Source of the DNA: Halobacillus yeomjeoni
GTDB taxonomy: Bacteria > Bacillota > Bacilli > Bacillales > Halobacillaceae
Length of the DNA: 64,000 bases
Assembly (NCBI RefSeq): GCF_020171525.1
Contig: NZ_JAIVAI010000008.1
Location: 62,001-126,000, forward strand
Direction: 5' to 3'
Below the pieces are notes generated by a model. That model did no database searches. It was not told the origin of the DNA and was given only the letters and a program-made list of their open reading frames with translations. Below are positions 41,435 through 49,882 of this stretch, piece by piece (the first letter of the stretch is position 1; every line of letters starts with the position of its first letter). The position numbers were made by a program, and so were the translations under genes.

Positions 41435-44400
41435 GTGAAGTTAGTCAATCTTTCCGTCAAGCGTCCTGTTGGTGTCGTGATGATTGTCGCTGCCATTTTG
41501 GCACTCGGATTTGTTTCCCTGCGTAATTTGACCATCGACCTTTATCCTGAAATCGATCTGCCTATTGCGGTAGTTTCAACGACTTACGAGGGCGCTGCGC
41601 CTCAAGAAGTAGAAAAATTACTCAGCAGGCCCTTGGAATCCTCCGTCAGCTCTATTGAAGGTTTGGAAGTACTTCAGTCCCAATCACAGACAGGTGCGTC
41701 CCTCATCTTCATGCAGTTCAACACAGGAGTGGATTTGGACAGCACCTTATTGGAAGTGAGGGAGAAAGTCGATCAAATTCAAGGGGTTCTACCGGAAGGA
41801 GCCGGGGATCCCAATGTATTAAGATTCGATCCACAGCAGCTTCCGATCATGACGGTCGGCCTTTCGGGGGATACCCCTGAAAAACTTCAGCAGATAGCTG
41901 AAAACCGCCTTGTCCCCTACTTAGAACGCCAAGGAGGAGTGGCATCCGTCAGTATAGAAGGCGGAAAGGTAAGAGAAGTACAGGTGCTGGTAGATCGAGC
42001 TCAAATGGCTCAATACGGGCTGGATTCACAAACGATTGTCCAAACCTTGAATGCTTCCAATCAGTCTGCTTCAGCCGGTACGATTGAAAAAGGACAGAAA
42101 GACTTGCAAATCCGATTAGATGGAGAGTACGAGTCCATTGACGATGTCAAAGATACCATCATCCAGTCTCCTACAGGAGCGCGGGTGACCTTGGATCAAA
42201 TCGCTGACGTCAAAGAAACCTATGCACCTCCGACTACCATTGCAAAGGTGGATCAAGGGGATTCTGTCGTACTGTCAGTCTTGAAGAAAACAGATGCCAA
42301 TACAGTAGAAACTGCTGATCAAGTGCGGGAGGCTTTGAAAGATTTCAAGAGTGAACTGCCTGAAGAGGTAGGCACAGAAATCGTACTTGATACATCTGAA
42401 TTCATTAAAATTTCCATAAACAGCGTGGTCTTGAACATTCTTTTAGGTGGAGCTTTTTCTATTCTTGTTCTATTGCTGTTCTTGAAGAGTGTCCGTGCAA
42501 CGCTGGTCATCGGTTTATCGATTCCGATCGCGATAATTTCAACATTCACCCTAATGTATTTCACAGGTGAAACCCTTAATGTGTTGACTATGGGAGGCCT
42601 TGCCTTAGGAATTGGAATGATGGTGGACAGTTCCATTGTCATTTTGGAAAATATCGTAAGCTACAGACAGAAAGGGTATACGATGGTGGAAGCGGCTAAA
42701 GAAGGTGCCTCGGAGCTTGCTCCAGCAGTAATTGCTTCGACAACGACCACGCTGGTGGTTTTTTTGCCGATCATATTTGTTGAAGGAATTGCATCTGAGC
42801 TATTTACACCTCTGGCTCTGACCATAATGTTTGCGTTAGTCGCCTCACTGGCTGTTTCAGTCACACTTATTCCCATGCTTTCATCCAAGCTTTTGACGAA
42901 ATCATTAAGATCGAATGGACGAAGATATTGGTTCGACCGTTTCCTGGATAAGGTCAATGAGAAGTACAGAAGCGTTCTGAGGTGGGTATTGAAATTCAGG
43001 AAGACTACTATTTTTGCAACGATTGCTTTGATGGCTGGGAGTGTGGCGCTGATTCCAGCGATCGGGGCTGAGTTCATACCACCATCGGATCAAGGACAGA
43101 TTCAAATCAGAGTCGAGATGCCGGATGGTACATCTATGGAAAAGACAGAAGAATTCACCACTCGCATGGATGAGGAACTAGACTCTTTCGGGGATGTCAT
43201 TGACGTCAGCTACCTTTCCATCGGTGGCGGAGGGATCACGGGTGGAATTGGAAACACATCTGCTGATGTTGCGACGTATACGATTCAGTTAGTAGAACCA
43301 TCAGAAAGAGAGCGGACGACTCAAGAAGTCATGAAAGAAATGGATGAAGCGTTGACAGGTATTCCAGGTGCGGATATTCAGGTGAGTGAACTGGACGCAG
43401 GGATCAGCTCCGGTGCACCATTGCAAGTTCAATTGAATGGAAATGACTATGAAGTCTTGGATCAACTTGCCGATCAAGTCACTTACTTGATGAACGGAGT
43501 AGACGGTGTGACAAACGCTGTATCCTCTACAGATGAAGGGCGTCCCGAGATGCAGATTGACGTCAATCGTGAAAAAGCATCTAAATATGGATTAAGTTAT
43601 CAGCAGGTCATAGGTCAAGTGAGACTCGCTTTCAGTGGACAGATTGCAACCAGGTATCGTAACGGTACAGATGAAATCGATGTACGTATGATCCTGCCTG
43701 AAGAAGAACGCCAAACGATATCGGATTTGGAAAGCATGCCGATCCAAACGCCTGCAGGTGGTCTGGTTCCATTAGCAACGATTGCTGAGCTCGATCAAGT
43801 TCAAGGTCCTGTTTCACTATTGAGGGAAAATCAGCAGCCGCAAGTGAATGTTGAGGCGGAATTGCTGGATAGAGACTTGGGAAGTGCGACAGAAGCAGTG
43901 CGCGAAGAATTGGAAAGTCTCAACTTCCCGGACGGTTACTCCTATGAGATTGGCGGCGAAGCCCAGGATATGCAGGAGGCTTTCGGGGATTTATCCCTTG
44001 CATTGATCTTTTCCTTGTTCCTTGTGTATGCAGTGATGGCGGTCCAATTCGAAAACTTCTTGTTCCCGTTCATCATCATGTTCTCCCTGCCTGCGACAAT
44101 CATCGGAATCACGGGTGGCTTATTCGTGACAGGTCTTCCATTCAGTCTTCCCGCATTTGTAGGAATCATCATGCTGGCTGGAATTGTCGTGAACAATGCC
44201 ATTGTATTGGTCGACTATATCAATATCCTAAGAAGAAAATCGTACGATCGTTTTGAAGCGATCTTAGAAGCAGGTCCCAATCGACTGAGGCCGATTCTCA
44301 TGACCACGCTGACGACCGTACTTGGGATGGTACCGCTCGCCATCGGGATTGGCCGCGGAGCAGAAGCCCAGCAGCCGCTTGCTGTAACGATCATTTTCGG

Positions 44401-44515
44401 CTTGACCGTCTCCAGCTTCTTCACATTAATATTGATTCCGGTCGTCTACACGTATTTCGATGACCTATCCAATAAAATCACAGGCTTTTTCCGTAAGAGA
44501 GTGGAAGAAGACTAA
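41435..44515 (+). CDS. RND multidrug/lipid efflux transporter (AcrB/SwrC-like)
   Basis: Proton-driven RND pump of 1026 aa with the standard duplicated layout: TM1 at residues 11-30, a large extracytoplasmic loop (about 35-330), six helices (about 335-530), a second loop (545-840) and the last five helices. The proton-relay Asp lies in TM4 (LGIGMMVDSSIVILEN). It is closest in type to B. subtilis SwrC (YerP), which gives surfactin resistance and supports swarming. GTG 41435 follows AAGGAGGACG inside the adaptor gene, so the two are coupled. Confidence 0.9.
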   Translation: MKLVNLSVKRPVGVVMIVAAILALGFVSLRNLTIDLYPEIDLPIAVVSTTYEGAAPQEVEKLLSRPLESSVSSIEGLEVLQSQSQTGASLIFMQFNTGVDLDSTLLEVREKVDQIQGVLPEGAGDPNVLRFDPQQLPIMTVGLSGDTPEKLQQIAENRLVPYLERQGGVASVSIEGGKVREVQVLVDRAQMAQYGLDSQTIVQTLNASNQSASAGTIEKGQKDLQIRLDGEYESIDDVKDTIIQSPTGARVTLDQIADVKETYAPPTTIAKVDQGDSVVLSVLKKTDANTVETADQVREALKDFKSELPEEVGTEIVLDTSEFIKISINSVVLNILLGGAFSILVLLLFLKSVRATLVIGLSIPIAIISTFTLMYFTGETLNVLTMGGLALGIGMMVDSSIVILENIVSYRQKGYTMVEAAKEGASELAPAVIASTTTTLVVFLPIIFVEGIASELFTPLALTIMFALVASLAVSVTLIPMLSSKLLTKSLRSNGRRYWFDRFLDKVNEKYRSVLRWVLKFRKTTIFATIALMAGSVALIPAIGAEFIPPSDQGQIQIRVEMPDGTSMEKTEEFTTRMDEELDSFGDVIDVSYLSIGGGGITGGIGNTSADVATYTIQLVEPSERERTTQEVMKEMDEALTGIPGADIQVSELDAGISSGAPLQVQLNGNDYEVLDQLADQVTYLMNGVDGVTNAVSSTDEGRPEMQIDVNREKASKYGLSYQQVIGQVRLAFSGQIATRYRNGTDEIDVRMILPEEERQTISDLESMPIQTPAGGLVPLATIAELDQVQGPVSLLRENQQPQVNVEAELLDRDLGSATEAVREELESLNFPDGYSYEIGGEAQDMQEAFGDLSLALIFSLFLVYAVMAVQFENFLFPFIIMFSLPATIIGITGGLFVTGLPFSLPAFVGIIMLAGIVVNNAIVLVDYINILRRKSYDRFEAILEAGPNRLRPILMTTLTTVLGMVPLAIGIGRGAEAQQPLAVTIIFGLTVSSFFTLILIPVVYTYFDDLSNKITGFFRKRVEED

Positions 44516-44525
44516 CAGCTATAAA

Positions 44526-44561
44526 GAAGCCCGTCAGGTCATTCATGACCTGACGGGCTTC
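44526..44561 (+). terminator. Long hairpin after the RND genes
   Basis: A 16-bp perfect stem with a 4-nt loop (TTCA); its T tail is poor. Confidence 0.7.
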
Positions 44562-44625
44562 GATTGTTCAGCGTGGAGTGTGCATCAAAAAAAGCCCCAC
44601 TCAGGAGACTTCACACATCCAATTT

Positions 44626-44958
44626 TCATTCTAAATTACTAAGTTTGCGAAGGACGCTTTGGAACCGTTCTGGGTATTTAAAAATATAAAGTCCCGCACT
44701 CATCGTTTCCTCACCTTTTTCAATCCAAATGATTCTTCCTTGAGCTGTGATAGTTTCATTTTTGTAAATGAAGGAGATGAAAATTTCATCTTTTATAACA
44801 AGTTTATTATTGGTGGCACACGAAAACCGCATTCCATTCAAACTGATATCAACCACTTTCATTGAACCTGAGACCCTGCGGTTTTTCTTATTGGTGTAAT
44901 ATCCAGATAACGGTTCTTGGAATATGTAGCGAAATTCTTTTCGTCTGTTATCCCTCAC
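44626..44958 (-). CDS. PilZ domain protein (c-di-GMP receptor type)
   Basis: A 110-aa single-domain PilZ protein. Both ligand motifs are intact: RxxxR at R6-K-E-F-R10 and DxSxxG at D37-I-S-L-N-G42, so c-di-GMP binding is expected. The start is placed at the GTG at 44958: it follows GCAGGTG and gives the usual RRKEFRY beginning, whereas an in-frame ATG at 44997 lies within the -10 box of the promoter. A weak minus-strand terminator (about 44590-44616, T7) follows. It may link c-di-GMP to motility or matrix, as SinR is encoded nearby. Confidence 0.85.
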   Translation of the reverse strand: MRDNRRKEFRYIFQEPLSGYYTNKKNRRVSGSMKVVDISLNGMRFSCATNNKLVIKDEIFISFIYKNETITAQGRIIWIEKGEETMSAGLYIFKYPERFQSVLRKLSNLE

Positions 44959-44992
44959 TTCGCACACCTGCTCTCTGGTATAATTACTTACT

Positions 44993-45021
44993 ATCATATA
45001 ATACTAAAATGGTACGTTCAA
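44993..45021 (-). promoter_or_regulatory. SigA promoter of the PilZ gene
   Basis: Minus strand TTGAAC, 17-bp spacer, TATGAT. Confidence 0.65.
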
Positions 45022-45075
45022 TAACTATAGTCCTATAGTTGAGGGAGAATCATGTCGGATAGTGAAAACGAGCTT

Positions 45076-45795
45076 TTAATCGTCTCGAGTTCTCCGATCT
45101 ACTTTTATGAGGTCCCAAGTAGTCACAATGCCCATAGGCAGCAAATCAGGATCACCATCTTCTGTAATGATGACAGCCTTTAATTTTCGTTCAGCTTCCA
45201 AACTGGTTTCAAAATGTTCTTCCAACTCGAATACGGATCCGCTGGAGGAAAGGAATTCAACATTAGGTTTGTTATCCTCCCCTAACAAGTCCTTAGTAGT
45301 GATTCCATCCATGTTTACATGCCCATCTGCCAATGCACCAGCGATCCATCGTACAATTCCGTCATTTGTGAGTAAGCCTAAAAATTCATGATTGGATGTG
45401 TAGATAGGAAATTGAGAGATTTCATGTTTGCGGAATGCTTCTACGACATGGGTGAGCGGGGTATCCTCCTTAAAAAATAAGACAGGACGTGTCGCGAATT
45501 CCAAGGCTTGTGGCGGTTGATCAAGCGTTTGTTTAATCCTTTCCAGGTCCTCTACAACTTCAAGGTGAGGGGTCGCAACATAATAATCCCCTCTGATCCG
45601 TTCATGAACAATCGCGTTCCGAAGTTTAGCGTATTGCTTCAATTGGTCGAAGTGTACACGTATGACGCTGTGCTTAAGTTTCGATCGTTGCAGCAACTCC
45701 ACGAAATTGTCGTTTTTTGGGTATCCATTCAATTCTTTAAGATGTTGGTGTATTTGATTGAAAGTAATTTCAAAACGTTCTACAATTTCATCCAT
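45076..45795 (-). CDS. CBS-domain protein with N-terminal helical domain
   Basis: A 239-aa cytosolic protein. Residues 1-90 form a helical domain with a RNAIVHER motif resembling HEPN/MAE_28990-type proteins; residues 95-235 hold a CBS pair (PVLFFKEDTPLTHVVEAFRK, GLLTNDGIVRW, GIVTTWDLIK) that probably binds an adenine nucleotide. The output is unknown. The start follows AAGGTGGAGCGGC. Monocistronic on the minus strand, divergent from sinR. Confidence 0.75.
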   Translation of the reverse strand: MDEIVERFEITFNQIHQHLKELNGYPKNDNFVELLQRSKLKHSVIRVHFDQLKQYAKLRNAIVHERIRGDYYVATPHLEVVEDLERIKQTLDQPPQALEFATRPVLFFKEDTPLTHVVEAFRKHEISQFPIYTSNHEFLGLLTNDGIVRWIAGALADGHVNMDGITTKDLLGEDNKPNVEFLSSSGSVFELEEHFETSLEAERKLKAVIITEDGDPDLLPMGIVTTWDLIKVDRRTRDD

Positions 45796-46004
45796 GCCGC
45801 TCCACCTTCTTTATAACATTTAATCTTATTATGACTGATGTATTCCTATATCAGTCATTTTTGCACCCTGAAATTAAATTTTTTGCTAATCGATCCGATA
45901 TTTATCAATGTGTCCCATTTTTACTGAATTTAAAATGAAATGCCTATATATAGTACTATTGAACGTTTTGTGTGCTTTAAATAGAACGACGCCACAAAAT
46001 GTGC

Positions 46005-46010
46005 TATAAT
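46005..46010 (+). promoter_or_regulatory. -10 box of sinR
   Basis: Perfect TATAAT 28 bases before the start; no good -35 (TAGAAC at 17 bp). ATAGAAC here resembles the complement of a SinR box (GTTCTYT) with one mismatch, so autoregulation is possible. Confidence 0.4.
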
Positions 46011-46037
46011 CTTAATACATAGAAAGAAGGTGAAAAT

Positions 46038-46367
46038 ATGATCGGTGAACGCATCAAAAAAATACGTAAAGACCGTCATATGTCCCTGTCTGAATTAGCT
46101 GACCGTGCTGGAGTTGCCAAATCTTATTTGAGTTCCATAGAGCGGAATATACAGACCAATCCATCCATTCAGTTTTTAGAAAAGATATCCAGGGAACTGG
46201 ATGTGTCTATGAACTTTCTGTTACATGGGGAATCTGAAGCTCAAAACGAAACGTTGGATGAAGATTGGATGAAATTGGTTCAAGAAGCTATGAATTCGGG
46301 GGTCTCAAAAGAACAATTCAGAGAGTACTTAGAATTTAATAAATGGAAAATACATCAGAATAAGTAA
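46038..46367 (+). CDS. sinR: SinR-type biofilm/motility master regulator
   Basis: A 109-aa DNA-binding repressor. The N-terminal XRE helix-turn-helix (about 5-60: MSLSELADRAGVAKSYLSSI) is followed by the SinR dimerisation helices (LDEDWMKLVQEAMNSGVSKE and FREYLEFNKWK). In B. subtilis SinR represses matrix operons and is antagonised by SinI. No sinI gene is seen next to it. ATG 46038 follows GAAAGAAGGTG. A terminator follows. Confidence 0.9.
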   Translation: MIGERIKKIRKDRHMSLSELADRAGVAKSYLSSIERNIQTNPSIQFLEKISRELDVSMNFLLHGESEAQNETLDEDWMKLVQEAMNSGVSKEQFREYLEFNKWKIHQNK

Positions 46368-46398
46368 AATGCCTGACAATGGTGTCAGGCATTTTTTT
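46366..46398 (+). terminator. Terminator of sinR
   Basis: AATGCCTGACA pairs with TGTCAGGCATT and is followed by a T run. Confidence 0.9.
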
Positions 46399-46449
46399 AA
46401 ATTTCAATTGCGTATGGATAATAAATTACTTTATGAAACACAATGTCTT

Positions 46450-46959
46450 TTACAAAGCCTTTCTTTTTACAATCATCTTATGGAAAATCATGAAGCATAA
46501 AATGCCGAGGGCTGCCCCGATCAGGACATCAGAAACGTAGTGGTGTGCTACATAGACTCTTGATGTCATCACCAGCATTCCGAGAACAATTCCTATCCAA
46601 CGCCAAGCTCCTCCGATCTGCCACAGAACACTCATAAAAACACCGATGATGATCCCCTGCTCACTAGGAAAGGAAGCCGTCGCTTCTTTTGGTAACAACT
46701 CTTCTATAGTCTCGATAGCCATAAACGGACGTTCACGTGGGAACAGCCACCTCAGTAGTTTGGAAAGAATCAAACCCAAAACAAGAGCGGCCATACCTGC
46801 AAAGCCAGTCCATCTCGTCTGCTTCCAAACCAAGCTTATGAGAATAAATAAAATAGCCAGCTTATATCCCCATGATGAGAAGAAGAACATCGTTTGATCC
46901 CACCATGCGTATTCAGAAAAATCATAAATCCACCGTAATAATACTTCGTCCAAAATCAT
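46450..46959 (-). CDS. PAP2-family membrane phosphatase with altered active site
   Basis: A 169-aa protein with five to six helices, the size and topology of BcrC-type undecaprenyl-pyrophosphate phosphatases. The three PAP2 motifs are recognisable but two are changed: C1 is R70-x6-R77-P78 (Lys replaced by Arg), C2 is P98-S-E-Q101 (the usual His replaced by Gln), and C3 is intact (S133-R134-x5-H140-x3-D144). C3 keeps the nucleophilic His, but loss of the C2 His should weaken leaving-group protonation. No well-placed ribosome binding site was checked beyond GGAATG. It may have altered specificity or be a non-catalytic paralogue. Confidence 0.78.
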   Translation of the reverse strand: MILDEVLLRWIYDFSEYAWWDQTMFFFSSWGYKLAILFILISLVWKQTRWTGFAGMAALVLGLILSKLLRWLFPRERPFMAIETIEELLPKEATASFPSEQGIIIGVFMSVLWQIGGAWRWIGIVLGMLVMTSRVYVAHHYVSDVLIGAALGILCFMIFHKMIVKRKAL

Positions 46960-47005
46960 TCCTCCGTCAAATAAGGAAGGAGAATCAATTCTCCTTCGAA
47001 TAAGT

Positions 47006-47749
47006 TCAATACTGTCTCAAATAGTTGATACTCGTTTCCAAGCTTTTTAATGGAGACTGACGACATTCATCCTGTTCAATGATCCACCATTTCACGCCGG
47101 CATCTTTCCCTGTATCCAAAATGGATGGAATATCCACCCCGCCAGTTCCTAATTCAGCAAAGAATCCTTCCTCATCTTTTGTCATATCTTTTAAATGTAA
47201 AAGGGGAGTTCTACCTGCATAGCGCTCAATCCAATCGTCAGGACGCTCGCCGGCTTTTTTCAGCCAATAAACATCGAATTCGGACATTACGGTATATGCA
47301 TCGGTCTCATCGAAAATCGTTTCGAGGGCAGTCCGGCCATCGTTCAATCGTTCCAGTTCAAAATCGTGATTGTGATAGCAAAGAGTAATTCCTTCTTTTC
47401 TACATTCAACACCAATATCGTTCAAATCAGCGATTAAATTCATATAATCTGCTTCGTCCCGGTTTTCTATGTACGGGCAAACCACATAGGAACAATCAAG
47501 CGTCTTCAGATCAGCTAAGACCTGCTTCAAATCAGTTTTCAATGTTTCCAAAGGGATGTGGCAGGATACAGCTTTCAACTCGAGTTCATCGATCAGCCTT
47601 TTTACTTCTTCAGCCTCTAGTCCACCAAACCCTGCAAATTCGACTCCATCAAAGCCTAATTTGGCTACGTCTCTAAGTGTCCCTTCAAAGTCCTGCTCAC
47701 TTTCTTTTCGAAGCGTAAACATTTGCGCTGCTATAGGAATCGATACCAT
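47006..47749 (-). CDS. Sugar phosphate isomerase/epimerase family TIM-barrel protein
   Basis: A 247-aa AP-endonuclease-2-like TIM barrel (IolE/xylose-isomerase-like). Metal ligands are suggested by E in VEFAGFGG, H-N-H-D in LCYHNHDFELE, D in SEFDVYW, H in LLHLKDM and E in WIIEQDEC. The substrate is unknown. Start at 47749 follows GGAGAGGAT; an ATG at 47764 is less likely. It is divergent from the sugar ABC operon and probably belongs to the same catabolic system. Confidence 0.8.
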   Translation of the reverse strand: MVSIPIAAQMFTLRKESEQDFEGTLRDVAKLGFDGVEFAGFGGLEAEEVKRLIDELELKAVSCHIPLETLKTDLKQVLADLKTLDCSYVVCPYIENRDEADYMNLIADLNDIGVECRKEGITLCYHNHDFELERLNDGRTALETIFDETDAYTVMSEFDVYWLKKAGERPDDWIERYAGRTPLLHLKDMTKDEEGFFAELGTGGVDIPSILDTGKDAGVKWWIIEQDECRQSPLKSLETSINYLRQY

Positions 47750-47951
47750 AAAAATCCTCTCCATTCTTGATAAATATTTACATCCTTTTAGTAAATTTGA
47801 TGATTCATATCGAAAATCCTTTAAAAATTTAAGAATATGTAATCAAAAACTGAGATTCTAATATCCTTTTCCCTTATAGGTAAGCATTTCTCTGGTTTTG
47901 TACATCAAAGAGAAAGGGGTAATATGAAAGACAGAAAGGAGGAGGAGAAGG

Positions 47952-48113
47952 GTGGGGCAGATCGATGACTGGCTGAGAGACCGGAATCACAAAGAATTCA
48001 TATGTTGGAATTGTAAGTCAGAATTGAGTAGAGAGGAGATCATCACTGTTGAAAAGGGTTATAAATTAAGCTTGGAACTTTGTTTCGAGTGCTATATGGA
48101 TGAAGGTAAGTAA
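47952..48113 (+). CDS. Small CxxC...CxxC zinc-ribbon-like protein (53 aa)
   Basis: GTG 47952 follows AAAGGAGGAGGAGAAGG, a very strong ribosome binding site. The 53-aa product has two CxxC knuckles (CWNC at 18-21 and CFEC at 44-47), spaced like a zinc ribbon, and is otherwise polar. No family function is recognised. It is too short for usual ORF cut-offs. A perfect palindrome lies just behind its stop codon. Confidence 0.65.
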   Translation: MGQIDDWLRDRNHKEFICWNCKSELSREEIITVEKGYKLSLELCFECYMDEGK

Positions 48114-48123
48114 GGGACCACAC

Positions 48124-48137
48124 TTGGTGCGCACCAA
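48124..48137. promoter_or_regulatory. Perfect 14-bp palindrome
   Basis: TTGGTGCGCACCAA lies 10 bases after the 53-aa gene and about 260 bp before the ABC transporter operon. Candidate operator. Confidence 0.4.
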
Positions 48138-48222
48138 AATATTGGAATTTTTTCGAAAATTATTGTTGTATTTGTCAAATCCCCGTGTTACGATTACTTT
48201 GAATTAAAAAACGATGAATTTT

Positions 48223-48374
48223 ATGCAAACGTATTCACAGCTGTTTAAACAAACAGAAACTTTTGTTATGAACTTTGGTGGATCTTTTTTTTGCACCATA
48301 ATGCAAACGTATGCACAATAAAATGATACATAGTGTGTTTGTTTTTTTTAGTGGATATTGAAAGCGTATTCATC
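48223..48374. promoter_or_regulatory. Three LacI/CcpA-type operators before the sugar ABC operon
   Basis: Related pseudo-palindromes at 48224-48239 (TGCAAACGTATTCACA), 48302-48317 (TGCAAACGTATGCACA) and 48359-48374 (TGAAAGCGTATTCATC). The first two are LacI-type with central CG; the third is also close to the cre consensus. The likely binder is the LacI regulator encoded at 51588, with CcpA possible at the third. Confidence 0.75.
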
Positions 48375-48393
48375 GAAACGGGAGTGAACGAAG

Positions 48394-49695
48394 ATGAAAA
48401 AAAGCAAAGTGTTCAAAGGTATTGCTACCGCATTACTAGCTTCAACCGTTGCATTGACCGGATGTTCCTTCTCTTCTGATGACTCGAAAGCCAACAGTGC
48501 GAATGGGGACCAGGTCACAGTTGATGTGTTTCAGTTCAAAGTAGAGTTCAAGGATAAGTTTGAAGAGCTTGTCGCTAAATATGAAGAAGAAAATCCTGAC
48601 GTAAATATCAACGTAAAGACAGTTGGTGGAGGAAACGATTATGGGGCTTCCCTGAAAACATCGATTTCTTCTGGAGATGCTCCAGATATCTTTAATATCG
48701 GAGGACCTTCTGACCTGGAACAGTACCAGGATTATGTAGCAGATTTAAGTGAGACAGACGCTGCGAACGCTGCACTTAAAGGGACGTTGACCAGTGTTAC
48801 ACAGGAAGATAGTGTATACGGTCTTCCTTATAACCAGGAAGGTTATGGCTTGATCTATAACAAAAAAGTATTTGAAGAAGCAGGAATCAACGCTGATGAA
48901 ATCTTGACACATGAAGACTTAGTCAAAGCGGTTGAAACTCTGGAAAGTAAGAAAGATGAATTAGGAATCGAAGCACCTTTCGCTCTTCCAGCTAAAGAAG
49001 CCTGGGTTCTTGGGAATCACCTTTCCAATGCGTTCCTGGCTGACGAGTTCAACCATGACATCATGGGAGCGTATAACGCTGATACAGTCGAATTTGCCAT
49101 GGGGGATCAAATGAAGAGGTTCCTTGATTTACAGCAGGAGTACTCCATCCAGCCTACTTTGAGCATGGACTATTCCCAGCAGGTAGAAGAGAACTTCTCT
49201 CTTGGAAAAACGGCTATGATTCAACAAGGGAACTGGGTGTATAACTCGGTAGCACAAATGGATCAGGATTTTGCGGAAAACAATATGGGCATCCTTCCTA
49301 TCCCTGTTGAAGGTTATGAAGGCAGTATCCCAGTCGGTGTCCCAATGTACTGGGCAGTGAACAAACAGTCTGATGAAGAGGTTGTTCAGGCAAGTAAAGA
49401 TTTCTTGGATTGGATGTACACGTCTGACTTCGGTAAGAAGTTCACAACGGAGGAATTCAAGTTCATTCCTGCATACGAAGGATATGAAAATCAAGAAATC
49501 TCAGATCCACTTTCTAAAGAAATCTATGAGTATGCATCAAACGGAAATACTTTGGGCTGGGTATTCATGGGTGCACCAACCTCATGGTCTGATGGTGAAC
49601 TTGGTGTCAATATGCAGGCTTACTTAGCGGGTGACATCACTTGGGAAGAAGTTGAGAAGAAATCCCGTGAAGCTTGGGAAAAAGCTCGTCAGTAA
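48394..49695 (+). CDS. Sugar ABC transporter solute-binding lipoprotein
   Basis: Extracellular sugar-capture subunit, 433 aa, of the COG1653 (CUT1) type. Signal peptide with lipobox A-L-T-G-C (Cys24), then a two-lobed binding fold; GDAPDIFNIGGPSDLEQYQ and GLPYNQEGYGLIYNKK are family hallmarks. CUT1 systems carry di- and oligosaccharides or glycosides. It is the first and probably most abundant gene of the operon; a 187-bp gap with a hairpin (about 49701-49745, GGACG...CGTCC) follows, as is common after binding-protein genes. Confidence 0.92.
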   Translation: MKKSKVFKGIATALLASTVALTGCSFSSDDSKANSANGDQVTVDVFQFKVEFKDKFEELVAKYEEENPDVNINVKTVGGGNDYGASLKTSISSGDAPDIFNIGGPSDLEQYQDYVADLSETDAANAALKGTLTSVTQEDSVYGLPYNQEGYGLIYNKKVFEEAGINADEILTHEDLVKAVETLESKKDELGIEAPFALPAKEAWVLGNHLSNAFLADEFNHDIMGAYNADTVEFAMGDQMKRFLDLQQEYSIQPTLSMDYSQQVEENFSLGKTAMIQQGNWVYNSVAQMDQDFAENNMGILPIPVEGYEGSIPVGVPMYWAVNKQSDEEVVQASKDFLDWMYTSDFGKKFTTEEFKFIPAYEGYENQEISDPLSKEIYEYASNGNTLGWVFMGAPTSWSDGELGVNMQAYLAGDITWEEVEKKSREAWEKARQ

Positions 49696-49882
49696 TTGAT
49701 TATGGACGGACACGGATGGCTCATCATCTTTGTTCGTCCTCCCTTTATAAATGTCTTTTCTCTTAGGTTGTTTAAATGAAATAAGCAGACTAATAGATAA
49801 GACATTTTTTCATTTAATCTCATATGAAATCGTTACCATGAAATAAACGTTACGCTTTTTGAAGCAGATTGGAGGAAGTCAC

